From positions 9,327,560 to 9,391,559 of the forward strand of contig HG738140.1 of the NCBI GenBank assembly GCA_000499405.2: DNA of 64,000 nucleotides, written 5' to 3'. The stretch is from Onchocerca volvulus (lineage: Eukaryota > Nematoda > Chromadorea > Rhabditida > Onchocercidae). The notes under the pieces are model-generated. The model saw nothing but the letters and a program-made list of their open reading frames with translations, searched no databases and was not told the origin of the DNA. Shown piece by piece: positions 27,518 to 40,200 of the stretch. The first letter of the stretch is position 1, and the number at the start of each line of letters is the position of its first letter. Made by a program: the position numbers and the translations under genes.

Positions 27518-30500
27518 CATCTATATAAATAAAAATGTAAATGCTACCTGTTACTTCGCAATGAACTTCTCAAGTTCTTCACCGATTTTTTTCAAATTTT
27601 GACACAGCTTTGCATTCGAATAGGCGTATGCTCTTACATGGACGTACTAACTTTTTTTTCACATGTTGTATGCATCACAACGAAAAGTACGTGAGAGGGC
27701 GGAGTTTATTGATTCCGCCTTCCTTTTTTTCTCATTCTCCTTCTTCCCCCACTTCTCTAATAATAATTAATGATTAATAATTAAATTATAATAATTAATA
27801 ATAAATAATAATTTAAGATAAATAAATACCATAAGAACATTTAGTATGCTAAATTAATTCTACAGAGAAAATTTTGTATCGATTTTTTATATAAATATTT
27901 TACGTACCATAGGCAACATATAGGATAAATTTAATAATAAATACTATATGTAAAAGAATTTCGACGAAATATTGAAATGAATATCACAAAATTAAAAATA
28001 TATAATAAGAAAAAAAAAATTCATAACAACAAGTGAAAAAAAAGAACAAGCCTCTTTTTGAAAGATATCTTGAATTTATATCATCATCGTTCCAATCATT
28101 AATAGTTTTCGTTTTACCAGTATTACATTTCTGGACGCAATAGATAAAAATTACAAGTTAGATAAAAATACTATTTGAAATAGAAAAAAAATTGAACAGT
28201 ATTTGGGAACAATAAATAATGTTCAAAAGTAGCAAATAATTATTTCATCAATTGCAAAATACACAAAGTAAATCATTTTTTTTTCCAGGTAAATTAAGCA
28301 TAAAACAATGAGGAATATAATAAAAAGCTAGAAAAATGAATGGAAGAAAAGTAAATTTCATAAAAAGATAAAAATTAAAAAAAAGATAAAAAGTCGAAAA
28401 AAAAAATCCGCATATGTTCTTTAAATAAGTAATATGAAAGTACTAACATAAGTATGAATAAAAATTAAATTGCAAAACTATCAGAAATATTTATTACATT
28501 CAATCTTTAAAATATATTCTAACAAAATGTCTTAAATTTAGTGATTTACAATCGGTTGATATGCGTACATGCATACTGTATGCGTTTGTGTGCGTATATT
28601 TCGTGTACGTGCTTATATGCGGTTGTATGCATGCCATCTTCATGTGCAGGCAGTCCACGTAATGTGCATGAGTAGTATGCTCAAGATGCAATTGCATATG
28701 TTTACCATTACGGGCGACCTATTCATTACAATCACATGCAATCCAGCTAGGGATGATATGCAAATCTCTTACTTTCTAGGCAATCACCGGTGGATAGGCA
28801 TGACATCACAGCATGTGTTTTCAGACAGAAGTTGAAATTGATGGATTTCATGGTATTTCTGCATAAAATGCTATAATTAGATTCAGATTATTTGTAGTAC
28901 GTAAAGTTGTCGGCGCATTTATTTTGACTGTATGGTCATTTTCAGTTATCTTACTACAACTTTTCATCGAAGCATTACAGTAAGACAGCTGCAAATGATT
29001 TTTTTTTATAAATTTCTTGGAATAATCTGGCTTTACGACAAAATTATTTCAAACAAAATCGACCATGCAATATGTGCTAAAATACCGGATGCCGAAGTTG
29101 ATGAGGATTTGTATGAAAATGTGGCGAAAAACAGGATGCATGGACCTTGCGGTACACTGAATCCAAATTCTACATGCATGGCAAATGCTCTATGCGATAT
29201 CCTCGAGCATTAGCATTAAACACAATTACAGGAAACGATTGATATCCTTTATACAGAAGATCAGCAGAAAATGGCGGTAAATTAGCAACCATACACATGT
29301 GCAATAGTGACATCGAAGTAAATACCGGTGGGTTGTTCCATATTAGTATACAAAGCGCACATAAATGTGGAATATTGTAATCCCGTTAAATCGATCAAAT
29401 ACAAACGTGAATAAAAGCAGCGACATGGCAGTTTTTGGCGTGCAACCTGAAAGAAGTAATAGGAATGCGGTATTACATATCGATGCACAGTATCAGGCTG
29501 GAAGATACATAAACAGCAATGAAGCTGTATGCAAATTCTTTCATTTTTCATACATGAACGAAGTCCAGCTGTTGTTCATTTAGCAGTACATCTAAAAAAT
29601 AGACAACGGGTTTATTTCATAGTTACAAATGTGCAACAAATAATCCTGAATCCATCGGCTAAAACGTTAACTGCTTTCTTCAGGTTATGTCAAAATGACG
29701 CATTTGCGAAAACACTGTTAAATTCGGAACTGCCTACGTATTACATATGGAATGTGAATAGAAAATCATTTGAACGACGCAAGGGAGGAGGGAAGTTGAC
29801 CGACAACCTGGCATATCCAAACAAACTATGATAGGTAGATTGTACACCGTGCATCCTAAGCAAGACGAATGTTCCTTCTTTCTCATATTGTTAGTGAATG
29901 TGCCCGGTCCAACCTCCTTCCAGCAATTAAAAATTGTCAACGGCATTACACATGCTACTTTCCGCAGTGCATGTCAAGCTTTGAATTTATTGGAGAACGA
30001 ACGACACTGGAATGTATGCAAAAATGACGCATGCAACATGTTCCATCCAAATCAAATTCATATACTGTTTGTAATCATATTGATCGCCTGCTCTCCTTCA
30101 TCTCAAAAGAGTTATGGGAGAAATATAAATCGCATATGGCTGAAAATATTCTGCGTCGAATACTCAGTGAAAATTCAAATATGAACATGGATTTCACAGC
30201 AGAAATCTACAAAGAAGCGTTGATAATGATTGAAACTTGTGCTCGAAAATCGCGAACAAAGTTCTCAATCAATTAGGAATGCCATCACCGAATTGATTTG
30301 CTATTGTTTCTTTCGATGTAGAATCGCTCGCGAGCAAAATTACAACACGGCTGATCTTTTGTCATATGTGCAATCAATTATTCCTAAGCTAACATTTGAG
30401 CATTTTGATCAAATAATGCAAACTATTAATAAGGGAGTTGGAGAAATCTTCTTTTTAGATGCGCCAGGAGGAAATGGTAAAACATTTCTGATTAGATTAA

Positions 30501-31492
30501 TTCTGGCAGCAATTCGATCCTAAAATGATATAGCCTTAGATCTTACATCGTCCGGAATAGCTGCAACATTGCTACCAAGTGGAAGAACTGCTCATTCCGT
30601 TTTGAAATTGCCATTGTGCATGCAATTCACTGAAACTTCCAAATGCAATATTTCTAAATATCGGGCATGGGAAAAGTATTGCAAAATGCAAACTTATTAT
30701 TTAGGATGAATGTACAACGACGCACAAAACGTGCAAAAAATCGGTCGAGACTCTTGATCATTGCAAGATTTGCGTGGAAATATCAGATCATTTGCGAACG
30801 CATTAATATTGCTTACAAGAGATTTCTGGCAAATATTACCTATATTAAATGATGGCCTGTACAAGGTTGTGTCAAAATTTGAGAAAAAAAAAAATAATTG
30901 GTGAAGAACTTGCGAAGCTCCTCCGCGCATTCTTATTATTCCAATGGATATGCCATTTCAATTTAAGAGATTGCAATTCCCAATTCGATAGACTTTTGCA
31001 TTCACGATCAACAAAGTTCAGAGTCAATCCTTAGAATTGTGCGGTTTAGAACAATGGGTAAAATTTACGAAAAGAAGCAATTCAAGACACAATCTAATAT
31101 TAGAAGCCAGAGAGAAAATCCTTAAATTGTTTGAAGGAAAAATTTGATTATATACTATCATGACCTCGACATTTGTGCGACGCAACTATATTCCCCACAA
31201 ATTAACAAATAAACGAATTACATTTGTCACAAAGCAAAAAACAAACGAAAAGCTTGAATTGCTCACCTTATTTATTTAAAAACATCTGCCTATTCGAATG
31301 CAACGAACATGAAAATTTCAAATCAATCCATGAATATTTAAAAACATGCTTATATTCGAATGTAACGTTGTATCAAAATTTCAAAGCAATAGGTTTAAGC
31401 ACTTTCCGATAAAGATGCGTGTTTAAGAACTTTCGGAGGTTTAAGATTTTGAACAAACGAATACTGACATTTCTATTTATATAGATTAGCTG
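27518..31492 (+). mobile_element. Decayed Helitron-type transposon with inverted subterminal ends
   Basis: The left end reads ATCTATATAAATAAAAATGT and the right end, on the opposite strand, ATCTATATAAATAGAAATGT, differing by one base. Farther in, left bases around 27,590-27,640 and the complement of about 31,345-31,385 share a TTCAAATTTTGA...GCATTCGAATA pattern, so the ends form long imperfect inverted repeats. A 5'-TCTATATAAATA start is common in Helitron-group elements. The interior carries the Rep/helicase relic described separately. Short inverted ends recall the Helentron/Helitron2 branch rather than classical Helitrons; that placement is inference. The element separates the CaaX candidate from the 88-aa membrane-protein gene. 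Confidence 0.8.
28690..31090 (+). pseudogene. Helitron Rep/helicase relic, many frameshifts and stops
   Basis: Blocks of the Helitron protein occur in order on the plus strand but in changing frames. They are DLFITITCNPARDD near 28,710, DEDLYENVAKNRMHGPCGTL near 29,100, AGRYINSNEAVCKFF near 29,500, AVVHLAVHLKNRQRVYF near 29,570, IGRLYTVHPK near 29,830, VNVPGPTSFQQLK near 29,900 and HWNVCKNDACN near 30,010. These are followed by a helicase Walker A (FLDAPGGNGKTFLIR, near 30,460) and a last block MPFQFKRLQFPIR near 30,950. The usual motif is GGTGKT; here the Thr is Asn. At least five frame changes and several stops show that it is dead. The rolling-circle nuclease part upstream is not recognisable. 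Confidence 0.85.
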
Positions 31493-32165
31493 CAGCCGGA
31501 CACTCGAAGGGTGGCCTGCACCATAGATAGCTAGATCGGCCATGCTCCGTGTAGCCGTCCAGTTAGTCTAAACAATAAAAATCAAAGAATCATTCGGATA
31601 TATTCAGTATGATATGAGTTAGTCAAAGAATACAACATGCAACTTCTAAGCAGTTCAGGCTTTGTTATATTTTGTCAAACGTACCATGAACAAATAATTT
31701 GCAGAATGCTTCGGAATCGCCAATTCGAGAATAAGTCTCTATTTCGCGATAGTGATATCACATGCAAAAAGTGCAGAGGGAAATGTGCTTCGGTTGTAGA
31801 GCTTTCCATTGTTCAGATATGGACAGAAGATAATAAGAAAAGAGATGGGATGGGAAGAACAGTGAGTGGAGAAAATCCTAGAATAGTGGAAGTTGACCTG
31901 ATTTTCCATAGGATTTCAAATCTGATTTTTCTGCTTGTTTCAATACTATTCATGGCAAAATTTATTCACATGCGAAAAGTTTATTTATAGAACTGCCAAA
32001 AGACAGAAGATTTATTTTAGTGATATTAAGAGAAAGAAAAATAAGAAAAATGTAGAGGTATAGAAATTGCATGATATTATTTGTTAGTTGTTACAAGCTA
32101 TAAGATTTATTCTCGAGGAGAGAAAAGAGGTTCAAATAATCCTCCAAGAGGCCGTCATTTTTTGT
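31493..32165. other. Intergenic region right of the Helitron
   Basis: It starts with a GC-rich patch (about 31,490-31,565) that stands out from the AT-rich surroundings. The rest is AT-rich. A 117-aa open frame at 31,637-31,990 shows no recognisable content. TTTATT at 32,106 is AATAAA on the minus strand, a likely poly-A signal for the 88-aa gene to the right. Confidence 0.45.
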
Positions 32166-33152
32166 TCATTGTTTCTTCTTTTTACTACCTTTCTTTTTCT
32201 TTTTTTTGGAACCACTCTTACTTCCTTCCATTCCTTGTGTATCCGTTCCGGTTGATGGCGTAGCAATCTGCAACTCTTACCTTTTTTTAATATCTAAATA
32301 ATGGAAATTATCACACTTGATTTAAAAACAAGAAACTGTTCTTCTTCCAGAAATGATATGGCATGAAACAGTTATGTTCGCTTTGCGCTCCATTTCAATA
32401 ACAATCATTCCAGAGAGATTATGCAAAAATAAGCAAAATGTAGTTGGGAATTTCACTTAATCTTATACTTTGTTTCGAAAATTTTTTCGTAGCAAGACTT
32501 CGGAATTTGTAAAATTCAGATTTAAGAATGAAAAAGAGAAGAAATAAAAAATACAAAAGAGATGTGAAAAGCAAAAGATAATGTTAAAACACTTGCATTA
32601 ATTCCCGGTGATGCATCCGTAGGTTTTGCGGTAGCGACCGCATCATCCTAAATATTTCTTATCATAACTTCATATTTTAACGAATTGAATTTGATAAAAT
32701 CTAATAAAGAAAACAAAATTTTAGAGCAATATTCTTATAAGCCCACTTGATATCAGAATTTGGAAAAGAGATGTAAAGGATTCATGAAAATGCAAAATGC
32801 TTACACGAACTTCAGCTGCCGCTGCAGCACTGGCAACATTCCTTTTCTGAAAAAGAAGACACCACTATTTTCATAACAATATTGTAATGGATTTTTTTTA
32901 ATGAATGAAGTATTGAGGATAATCGAATTTACGAGACTGAAAATCTTTTAACCTCGAATAGGGTAGTTGATCCCATACAGGAACTCAATCAAACTGATAC
33001 GTGATTGATTGAGTTTCTCTATAAGATCAACTACTCTGGCAAAGCTTAAAAGATCTATTCTAAATCATTTATTGTCCGTAACAAACCTTTACAACAAAGT
33101 AGCCTACAGCACCGACAATACATATAACTAGCAATAGAAAAAGGACCGACAT
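32166..33152 (-). CDS. Small membrane-anchored protein, Ala-rich with Lys-rich tail (88 aa), unrecognised
   Basis: Four exons in coding order: 33152-33087, 32846-32805, 32647-32591, 32267-32166, each a whole number of codons (all introns phase 0). Residues 2-20 are hydrophobic (SVLFLLLVICIVGAVGYFV) and form either a signal peptide or, more likely, a single membrane anchor followed by KKRN. An Ala-rich stretch follows, then a Thr/Ser/Gly-rich stretch, and the tail is about 14 lysines broken by Gly-Ser. The layout is that of a small tail-out membrane protein; no family is recognised and no function is proposed. AATAAA lies about 55 nt past the stop. Intron 1 contains a microRNA-like hairpin. 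The consistent phase and codon borders make this a credible gene despite its size. Confidence 0.65.
32959..33038. ncRNA. MicroRNA-precursor-like hairpin in intron 1 of the 88-aa gene
   Basis: About 80 nt fold into one hairpin. GTAGTTGATC (32963-32972) pairs with GATCAACTAC (33025-33034), and after a short mismatch an AACTCAATCA-type arm pairs with TGATTGAGTT, closing on a loop of about 14 nt. The stem is above 30 bp with about three mismatches. Both strands fold equally well; if spliced out with the host transcript it would be read from the minus strand. The arms match no miRNA seed that I recall. Fold and size are seen; processing is not shown. Confidence 0.45.
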
Positions 33153-35435
33153 CTCCGTTTACTACGACCGGTTACCAGTTAGTACATATAATACAATGTA
33201 CAAAACTATGTCTAAATATCCTTTTCATAGCAATCTATTGTTATCAAATTAGCATATGTGTTGAAAAAACTAAACAGTTAATAAAAAATTAGAAATCTAA
33301 ACCTAAAAGTTCAAGAATCACATTGCTATTAGATCTTAACAATTTCAATAGTTTCTTGCTAGCACTGTGGGCTCCAAAATTTTCATAGTGGATTAAATGC
33401 GTGAAATTTAATTCCTCTGATACTGAATACCGGCTGAAGATGAGTGTATGTGAACTGTTTGGCTTTCATCGACCTCTTTTGGAAATCTTGACTTCGTGAC
33501 GTATTGATTTCATTGTTTTATAAATTTCATTCAAGAAGAGATTGATTGTGTTGCATTTTGTGATAATGATTGAATTTGTTTCATTTTATTGATAATAGTA
33601 ATCCTTTATCATGATATATTTAATTGTTACTAGTTATCTTTGAAATCCTAATATTTCCACATTTATATCTGGACATATAGTCGCGTAATACGAATTTATC
33701 TGTGATTTCCGCTCACTGATATCAATATCATTGTGCTTAACGTATGAATCGTTGATCAGTTCGATAGTTTAAACTTTATCAATGTGAGAAAGATCGCTGA
33801 ATAGCTGCTAATGATTGCAATGATGCTTCATTTTTTTACAATTTTGGAAAATGGTCAAGAAAGTATATCTTTCTTGCTAACTCCGTCGATATCGTTGTTT
33901 TTCATTCTCTTAGTAGTTATAGGACCTGATTCGTAGCGGAAAGTTGTTGAAAATTTTCAAAATGATTAATTCTAGTTTCGAATTCGAATATTCCTTACAA
34001 TATTTTTTCTATAAGAATCAATCATTCTTTGAAATATTTTATAACAAAGCGCAGATACCTGAAAGTCTAAAATTCCATGGTTAATGGTTGTCTAACTCTG
34101 GTTCCTTATGTCGTAGTAGCACACATAAAACTCTACTCACCATTTCTTCGTTAGCAGTATATATCTAACCTGTCAGATTTCATCGCATTTAATTCATGGC
34201 AGTTATACAATTGAAAATGGATTCGAAATTCATTTAGAATTCAGAAAGGATTCGAAATTTACTTAGAAGTTCATAAACTGAATCTCTCTGATCCTCTCGA
34301 AAATCATTCCAATGTACGACACACATTAAGAATTCTCTTTACATATCCTTAAATTTGTGATAACGTTAAAGAAAAAGATTTTAAAATTATTATATTATTA
34401 TAATTGCATTAAGGTTGAGAATCATATGTATAAAATATATCTTTAAGAACGATTCCTTACAATTTTCAGGTCCTAAACAGACATCGTGATCAATGTAAAA
34501 CCATTCATTTGAAATATAGACTTATTTTTACTTTTTCTTTTTCTATCATCTGATATTTTCAGTTCCCTCAAATTCATCTGATGTCGATTAAATAATTTCA
34601 CATCATTTCTTGAATTTAATAATTTTGCTGTTATTTTTCTTTACTTTTTCTTCTCTTTTTTTTTTTTATTATTTTATCGTCTCTGTGATGTAAAGTTTTT
34701 CTTGAAATGAATCAGCTAACAGTAGGTATTATGGTGAATATAGCATTTAATATTTCTTAAGTCGCCACATCTTACGTTGATTTTATTTGATCCAGTAGCG
34801 TGAGATGTGACGATTCAAGGGAAACAAATTTTGTTTTTTTTTTTTCTTTTTTTTTTACAAAATCGTAAAAAAATTATTTACTATTTATGAAAAGCAGCTA
34901 TTGAAATGGAATGTGTCAGTATATGCTTGATTCTGGATTCTTCTAATTTAAATAGATTTTCATAGACTTGATATCCATCTACTTTTTTCATTAGAATGAC
35001 TGCCATTTTGTGTGTAATTGTATTTTTAAATTATCAATTATCTTTTCTCTTCAGCTAAATCAAATCTGTGCCAGAAGTATCCAGAAGGTCAAGCATATAC
35101 TATATATTCCATTTTAATAGCTGATTTTCATAAAAAGTTAATTAATCTATGAAAGATTTTGGAAAGAAAAAAAAATCGCGAATCATCTTTTCTCTTTAGC
35201 TAAATCAAATCTGGACTTTGTCTTAGAAATTTAGACACAGTGATTTAGCTTATATTTATTTATCTTGAGAAATTTGACATATTTATTTATTAAAAACTTT
35301 TTAGTGCTTATCTTTTGGAAATAGTCTCATTATTATTATGCGTCATTGTCTCATTTTTTTCTAGCTTATTTTACGCTTTTATGCTGAAGCCCTAGTTTTA
35401 TTTTGCATTTAATAAAGTGAATTAATATCAGAATA
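33153..35435. promoter_or_regulatory. Divergent intergenic region, 88-aa gene to PDCD10
   Basis: The two flanking genes point away from each other, so both promoters should lie here. It is AT-rich and has a second microRNA-like hairpin (34,752-34,825). No exon could be supported. Confidence 0.45.
34752..34825. ncRNA. MicroRNA-precursor-like hairpin upstream of PDCD10
   Basis: The core CACATCTTACG (34,766-34,776) pairs with CGTGAGATGTG (34,799-34,809), allowing G-U. Pairing continues outward through AAGTCG / CGATT and TTTC / GGAAA with two mismatches, and a few pairs inward. The stem is about 25-28 bp and the loop about 15-18 nt. It is intergenic, about 600 bp before the PDCD10 start. No known seed is recognised; expression is not shown. 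Confidence 0.4.
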
Positions 35436-37205
35436 ATGACGATGAATGAAGAAGGAGGATATTTGGGTGCAATGACTTACCAGTGCTTGTACAGTGGCGT
35501 ATTCGATCGTATTGTACAGAATCGTCGGAATGATGACAGCGCTGTTCGTGTGATTCAAGTAAGTCTTTATATGAAAAAGTCCTCATTTCGTTTCCATTTT
35601 TCTCCTTTTCTTCTTTTCCATCTTAGAATAGGTTAAAAGTTAAATGATTGTCATTGTGAATCATCAAACAGCTCTGCCTCATTCGTCACAACATTGCATC
35701 TTTATCAAATTGCGTAATTCTGTAATATTTTGCAGATTCCTGAATAATATCAGTCTTTCGAATTCGAATTTACTGATTAATTACCAATTTATATATATTT
35801 TTAGCTTTTATAGCTTACTAGAATTCCCCGAACTTTTATAAATTTTTTTCCAGCGGTTGCGGAATACCTTGAGGCAGGCTGATGTTTCTTCGCCATCTTT
35901 TCTTTTCGATTTTACAAAAATCTTACTAATTGACTCCAAGTTGAATGTTAATCTTCAGGTAATACTTTTTCTTTCCTTCCCTTCTTGTCCATCCATCAAA
36001 ATCGTTCGATGGCACAGTAAAAACTTCTCCCGGTGGTGGCACACATGCATATTTGGCACGATCATTGACAGATACCCCCTAAGAAAGAAATCCGATATCA
36101 GCATTTAAAGTGTTTTAGTAATTTCACTTTTCAGTCCCTTGCTTTGGATATATTTAGAAAAAGTTGATATTGTGATCCAGTCGATTGTAGCAGATCCCTT
36201 CACGTAAAAATGTTTAAATCAAGGAATTATTGGTTTTTTAAATTTCACGTTTCGTGATGTGCGAATTTTATGACATAAATAACAAGTCATTGTTTCAGAA
36301 ACATAAATTTCTCTTTTTTCATAATAACTACTTTATGAATGATGTTTCAAAATCATTTTGTATTTGTTGCAGGAAGCTTTCCTGCGAATGCAGGCAAGTG
36401 CACCCACTGACGATTTAGAATTGCCAAATCTACGTCAAGGAGAATATCAGCAGTTGTCATCGAGGTTGGATCTCATTTATAATGATTGCAGTAGATTTTA
36501 AAGTTAATTTCGTAAAAAAAAATAAATTTTTACTGTAATTATGTTAAATAATTTTCTTCCAGGGCAGTTGCTCTGCGTCGAGTTTTAGCTCGTGTACCTG
36601 ATGAGATGTCCGATCGGCGGACTTTTTTGGAAACAATAAAGGAGATTGCTTCGTCTATTAAAAAACTTTTAGACGCTACAAATGCACTAATGCAAGTGAT
36701 CCATCCGAGCGTTCAGCTCTGTAAGTTTATTTTGGCTTTGCAATAAATTTTTTTACATTTATTTTTTCATCTTTTTTCTCAATGAAAAAATTAAGATGCT
36801 TTTTTTTATGACAAAATGCTTGTACTTTTCTGCTCAGTATTCATGAAAAATTTCCATGATATTTGCAGCAGTTGAAAAACGAAAACGGGAATTTGTCCAC
36901 TATTCAAAACGCTTCAGCAATACATTAAAAGAGTACTTCAAAGATCAAAACGCAACTCAGGTACTCTCCTAGTATTGTTACTAGCTTCTTTCGCAATAAT
37001 ATAATGAGTGCTCGTTAATTTTGAATTTCAACTTGTAAAAAGTAGAAACTTAAACTTGTGCTTGCTATGAACTTATTTCTTTGCTTGTGATTTCCAGGTT
37101 TCGATTTCGGCTAACCAATTGATTTTCCAGACAGCTTTGTTGATTAGGACTATACGGGAGAAAATGCGAAAGGTGAATATTGAGAATTTTTACAACAACA
37201 TTTAA
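35436..37205 (+). CDS. PDCD10: Programmed cell death protein 10 / CCM3 homologue
   Basis: Six exons: 35436-35558, 35854-35958, 36373-36464, 36563-36720, 36869-36960, 37098-37205; all phases agree, 225 aa (human 212). The N-terminal dimerisation helices include LYSGVFDRIV and LRNTLRQADVSSPSFLFDF. The middle has RVPDEMSDRRTFLETIKEIA (human has IPDEINDRVRFLQTIKDIA). The C-terminal FAT-homology bundle has REFVHYSKRFSNTLKEYFK and VSISANQLIFQTALLIRTI. In this family the N-terminus pairs with germinal-centre kinase III proteins (MST4/STK24/25; worm GCK-1) within STRIPAK, and the C-terminal bundle binds LD-like peptides. In C. elegans, CCM-3 acts in tubulogenesis and germline cytokinesis. An ATATCAG acceptor ends 4 nt before the ATG. 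The last exon reads through to a TAA and adds a short tail, KVNIENFYNNI. Confidence 0.96.
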
Positions 37206-40200
37206 ACTGGAAAACTTTAACAGAATCATCTTGATTTATAATCGCCAAGGCAAATACAGTATCTCTTCTCAGAAATAGATTGTTTCATGCTTGACACATA
37301 ATTAATAAAATAATTATTCACAAAGGGTTCCAATTTGGAGAAATTTGATACTTCTATTTTTAGAATTAAGTTTAGAATTTATTTTATTGATCGGAACAAC
37401 TTCTTTTTAACTTGAAAATCATGAAATAATAACTAATAGCAATTGGTTGTGTAAGAAAATGAGTTTTGTTAGTTTTGAATAATTCGGTTTAAATGCTTTT
37501 TGAATAAAATTAGAATTTGGTTCCATCCTCGATGTAATTTTATTAAGAATTAAGTATTACTAGTGCTTGGACCATTTCAGAGTAATGAATTTTGTCTTTG
37601 CTATCAATTCGTAATTAAGTTGGTTTTATTGTCTGATTTCATTGCTCTTAAGTTATATTCTCTCTTCGAAGAGTGATTCATAAAAATCATAGGTAAGATT
37701 ACTTCTTTAACTTCTTTGACATATTTATTAGTTCAGTTTTAGATTCATGGAAAATATTTTCAGATTGGTTCTTAAAACGAATTCATTTTTTACATATCCT
37801 TCAGAATGTACTGCCAGTCTTCTTGGTTCGTTTAATAAATAAATTGCAGTCTGTATTTCATATCCTTCTCCTTCAAAGGAACTTGTGATACTAAATTTGT
37901 GCAAGATTTTAAGGGCAATTATATCATTTTCAAAAAATTTCCTTAATCATTTTAGAGCAAAAATTTATTTGTTTTCTTTTATATTTATTGCAAGTTTTAA
38001 TTTAAATATTTGATGCTTCAAGTCTTGAATAAGTGACTGTATATTTTATCGAACTAATAGTAAATCTCCATTTGTTGCTCAAAATTTTACTTGATGAAAA
38101 CAGCTTGGCAAAACTACGATAAAGTTATTTATATTTGACGGCATTTAATCCAGTTCTAATATGATTAGATTATCAAATTGAACATTTTTCATTTGAATTT
38201 TAGTAGTCGGTTTGTTTGTTCTCAATGATTTAGTTGATTTTAAGCTTAAATCGAACTTCTGACAAGTAGCAGAAGTGCTTTTTTTTTTCAGTTTCTCCCA
38301 TATTTGTCTGATTAGTATATTATGAAATTTTCTTACCTCATTGCAGAAGTACGGTTGTTTTTGGCTTTTTTTTTGTTTTTTCTTTCTGTTTGTCATATTG
38401 TATTATTTTATTTTCTTCTGTCGTGCAAATGACAATAAATATTATGTTTTCTGCTAGTTAAGCGAAATAGATTATTCAAAACTTTTTCAAATCATAAAAT
38501 AGCCGCTAGAAATTTTTTGTAGTAGGCGGGATATCCTAATACCAAATTGCATAAGTGCAAGGACTAATGATTTGTGGCATCATTCTTCAGGAGTGATTTT
38601 TATGAGCAAGGCTTCTTGAGTTCTCTGGTAATTGCCTTAAAATCAATCGGATGAAATAGCGGTTGGAGTAGGCTAGGTTTATTGTTTTTCAAACTATGAC
38701 CAATACTAACTGTTTGGATTTATTCAGGCTGAGGTTAATGGGAAGTCCAGCTAGCATAGAAATATACAAATAGCGAAATAATTAGTGAGGTTGATGTGCC
38801 GGGTCTATTTACAAATATGACAACCTGAGATAATTTTTCTTGTTTTAATGATTTTACGAAGTAATAAAAAGAATTTTTAACTTAGGACGGAGATTGGACT
38901 TACGAATAATTAGAACAGAAATCAGAATAAAAATTAGAACAAAAATATAGATATTTAGAATAAAAATTTTTATAAATTTCAAGTAATTCATCAAAAAACC
39001 CTTTATGCTAATGTATTTATGAAACAGAAGTTGAATTTTTGCAGAATAATTCAAAAATGTTGAGTGACCACATATGGCTTTGTTGTAAAATTCATCGAGA
39101 TAATCTACTGTTATTGTACACTATGATTTTAACAAATACCGTTTCTATCATTTTTTTTCTTTTTTTTTTTAAATGATTTTTTGATAAATGCAAAAAGAAA
39201 GAACTCTTGTGAATATCCTAATATCAGTAAGAGTTAAACAATGGATTCAGTTTTCATGAAAATGATAAAAGTTTTCATCAGGAAAAGGGACATATTCTGA
39301 AGTTCAAATGCTTGGTTCGAAAAACATTCAAAAAACGTTGCGATCAAAATGATCGATAAACAGTCAGTCTCATTATTCATTTTGTAGTTCTCGCTTTTTA
39401 TGCTCAAGCATTTGTGAGCTGTAAGAAAGAAGCTTAATTGCGGTTAATAGATTAATTCAGTAGGTATTCGTAAATCACATTGAATTTTTATGTTTTTGAC
39501 ATTTAGGACTACGTAAACTATTATAAAATTCATTTTATAAAAAAATTAAGCCATTTAAACTAGTTTCATTTTATTAGCAGGAAGACTTTTGCAAGAAGAA
39601 ACTTACATTATTTCTCGATAATGTTTCTTCAGCTTACGGATATTCCTTTTTGCGTTAAAACTGAATCAGGTTGAATAAAAATTTTCGTTTTTCCTACTGA
39701 GAAGTGCTAAACTTGATAAAGAAATTTAAAACGAAAGAAATGGACCGTATCTTTCTCTCAATAACTTTCATAACATTTCCAAATATTAGTTACTATAAAA
39801 TCTTATCCTAATTAGATTCTCACGTTACAAATGATTCAAAAATTAGAGATTGTTGCAAATATATCTGTATCTTATTCCTTGCTAAAACATTTTTTCGTCC
39901 CTCCTAAATTTTAACAAGTTGCTTTGTGAATGCTCAAATTTGAATTATTTAACGTTTCTGAAGTATGACGAGATTTGATATAATTATGAACACGAGCTAC
40001 ATACTGGAGAAAATAACTTGAGATAAATCCAAGAATTATTTAAAAAGAGGAAAAGGACTTTTCTATCTTTTCAAAAAATGGAATAAATTGCGGAATTTCG
40101 CATTTTCATTAACACCATCAATAATTTCTACATTTTTTAAATTCTTAATCAAAGTTATTCTGTTAGTGTTTTGTAAACTCGAATCAATCATTATGCAATA

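Noticed and set aside
31637..31990. 117-codon plus-strand open frame right of the Helitron
   Set aside because: No family, no splice signals, and composition like the surrounding spacer.
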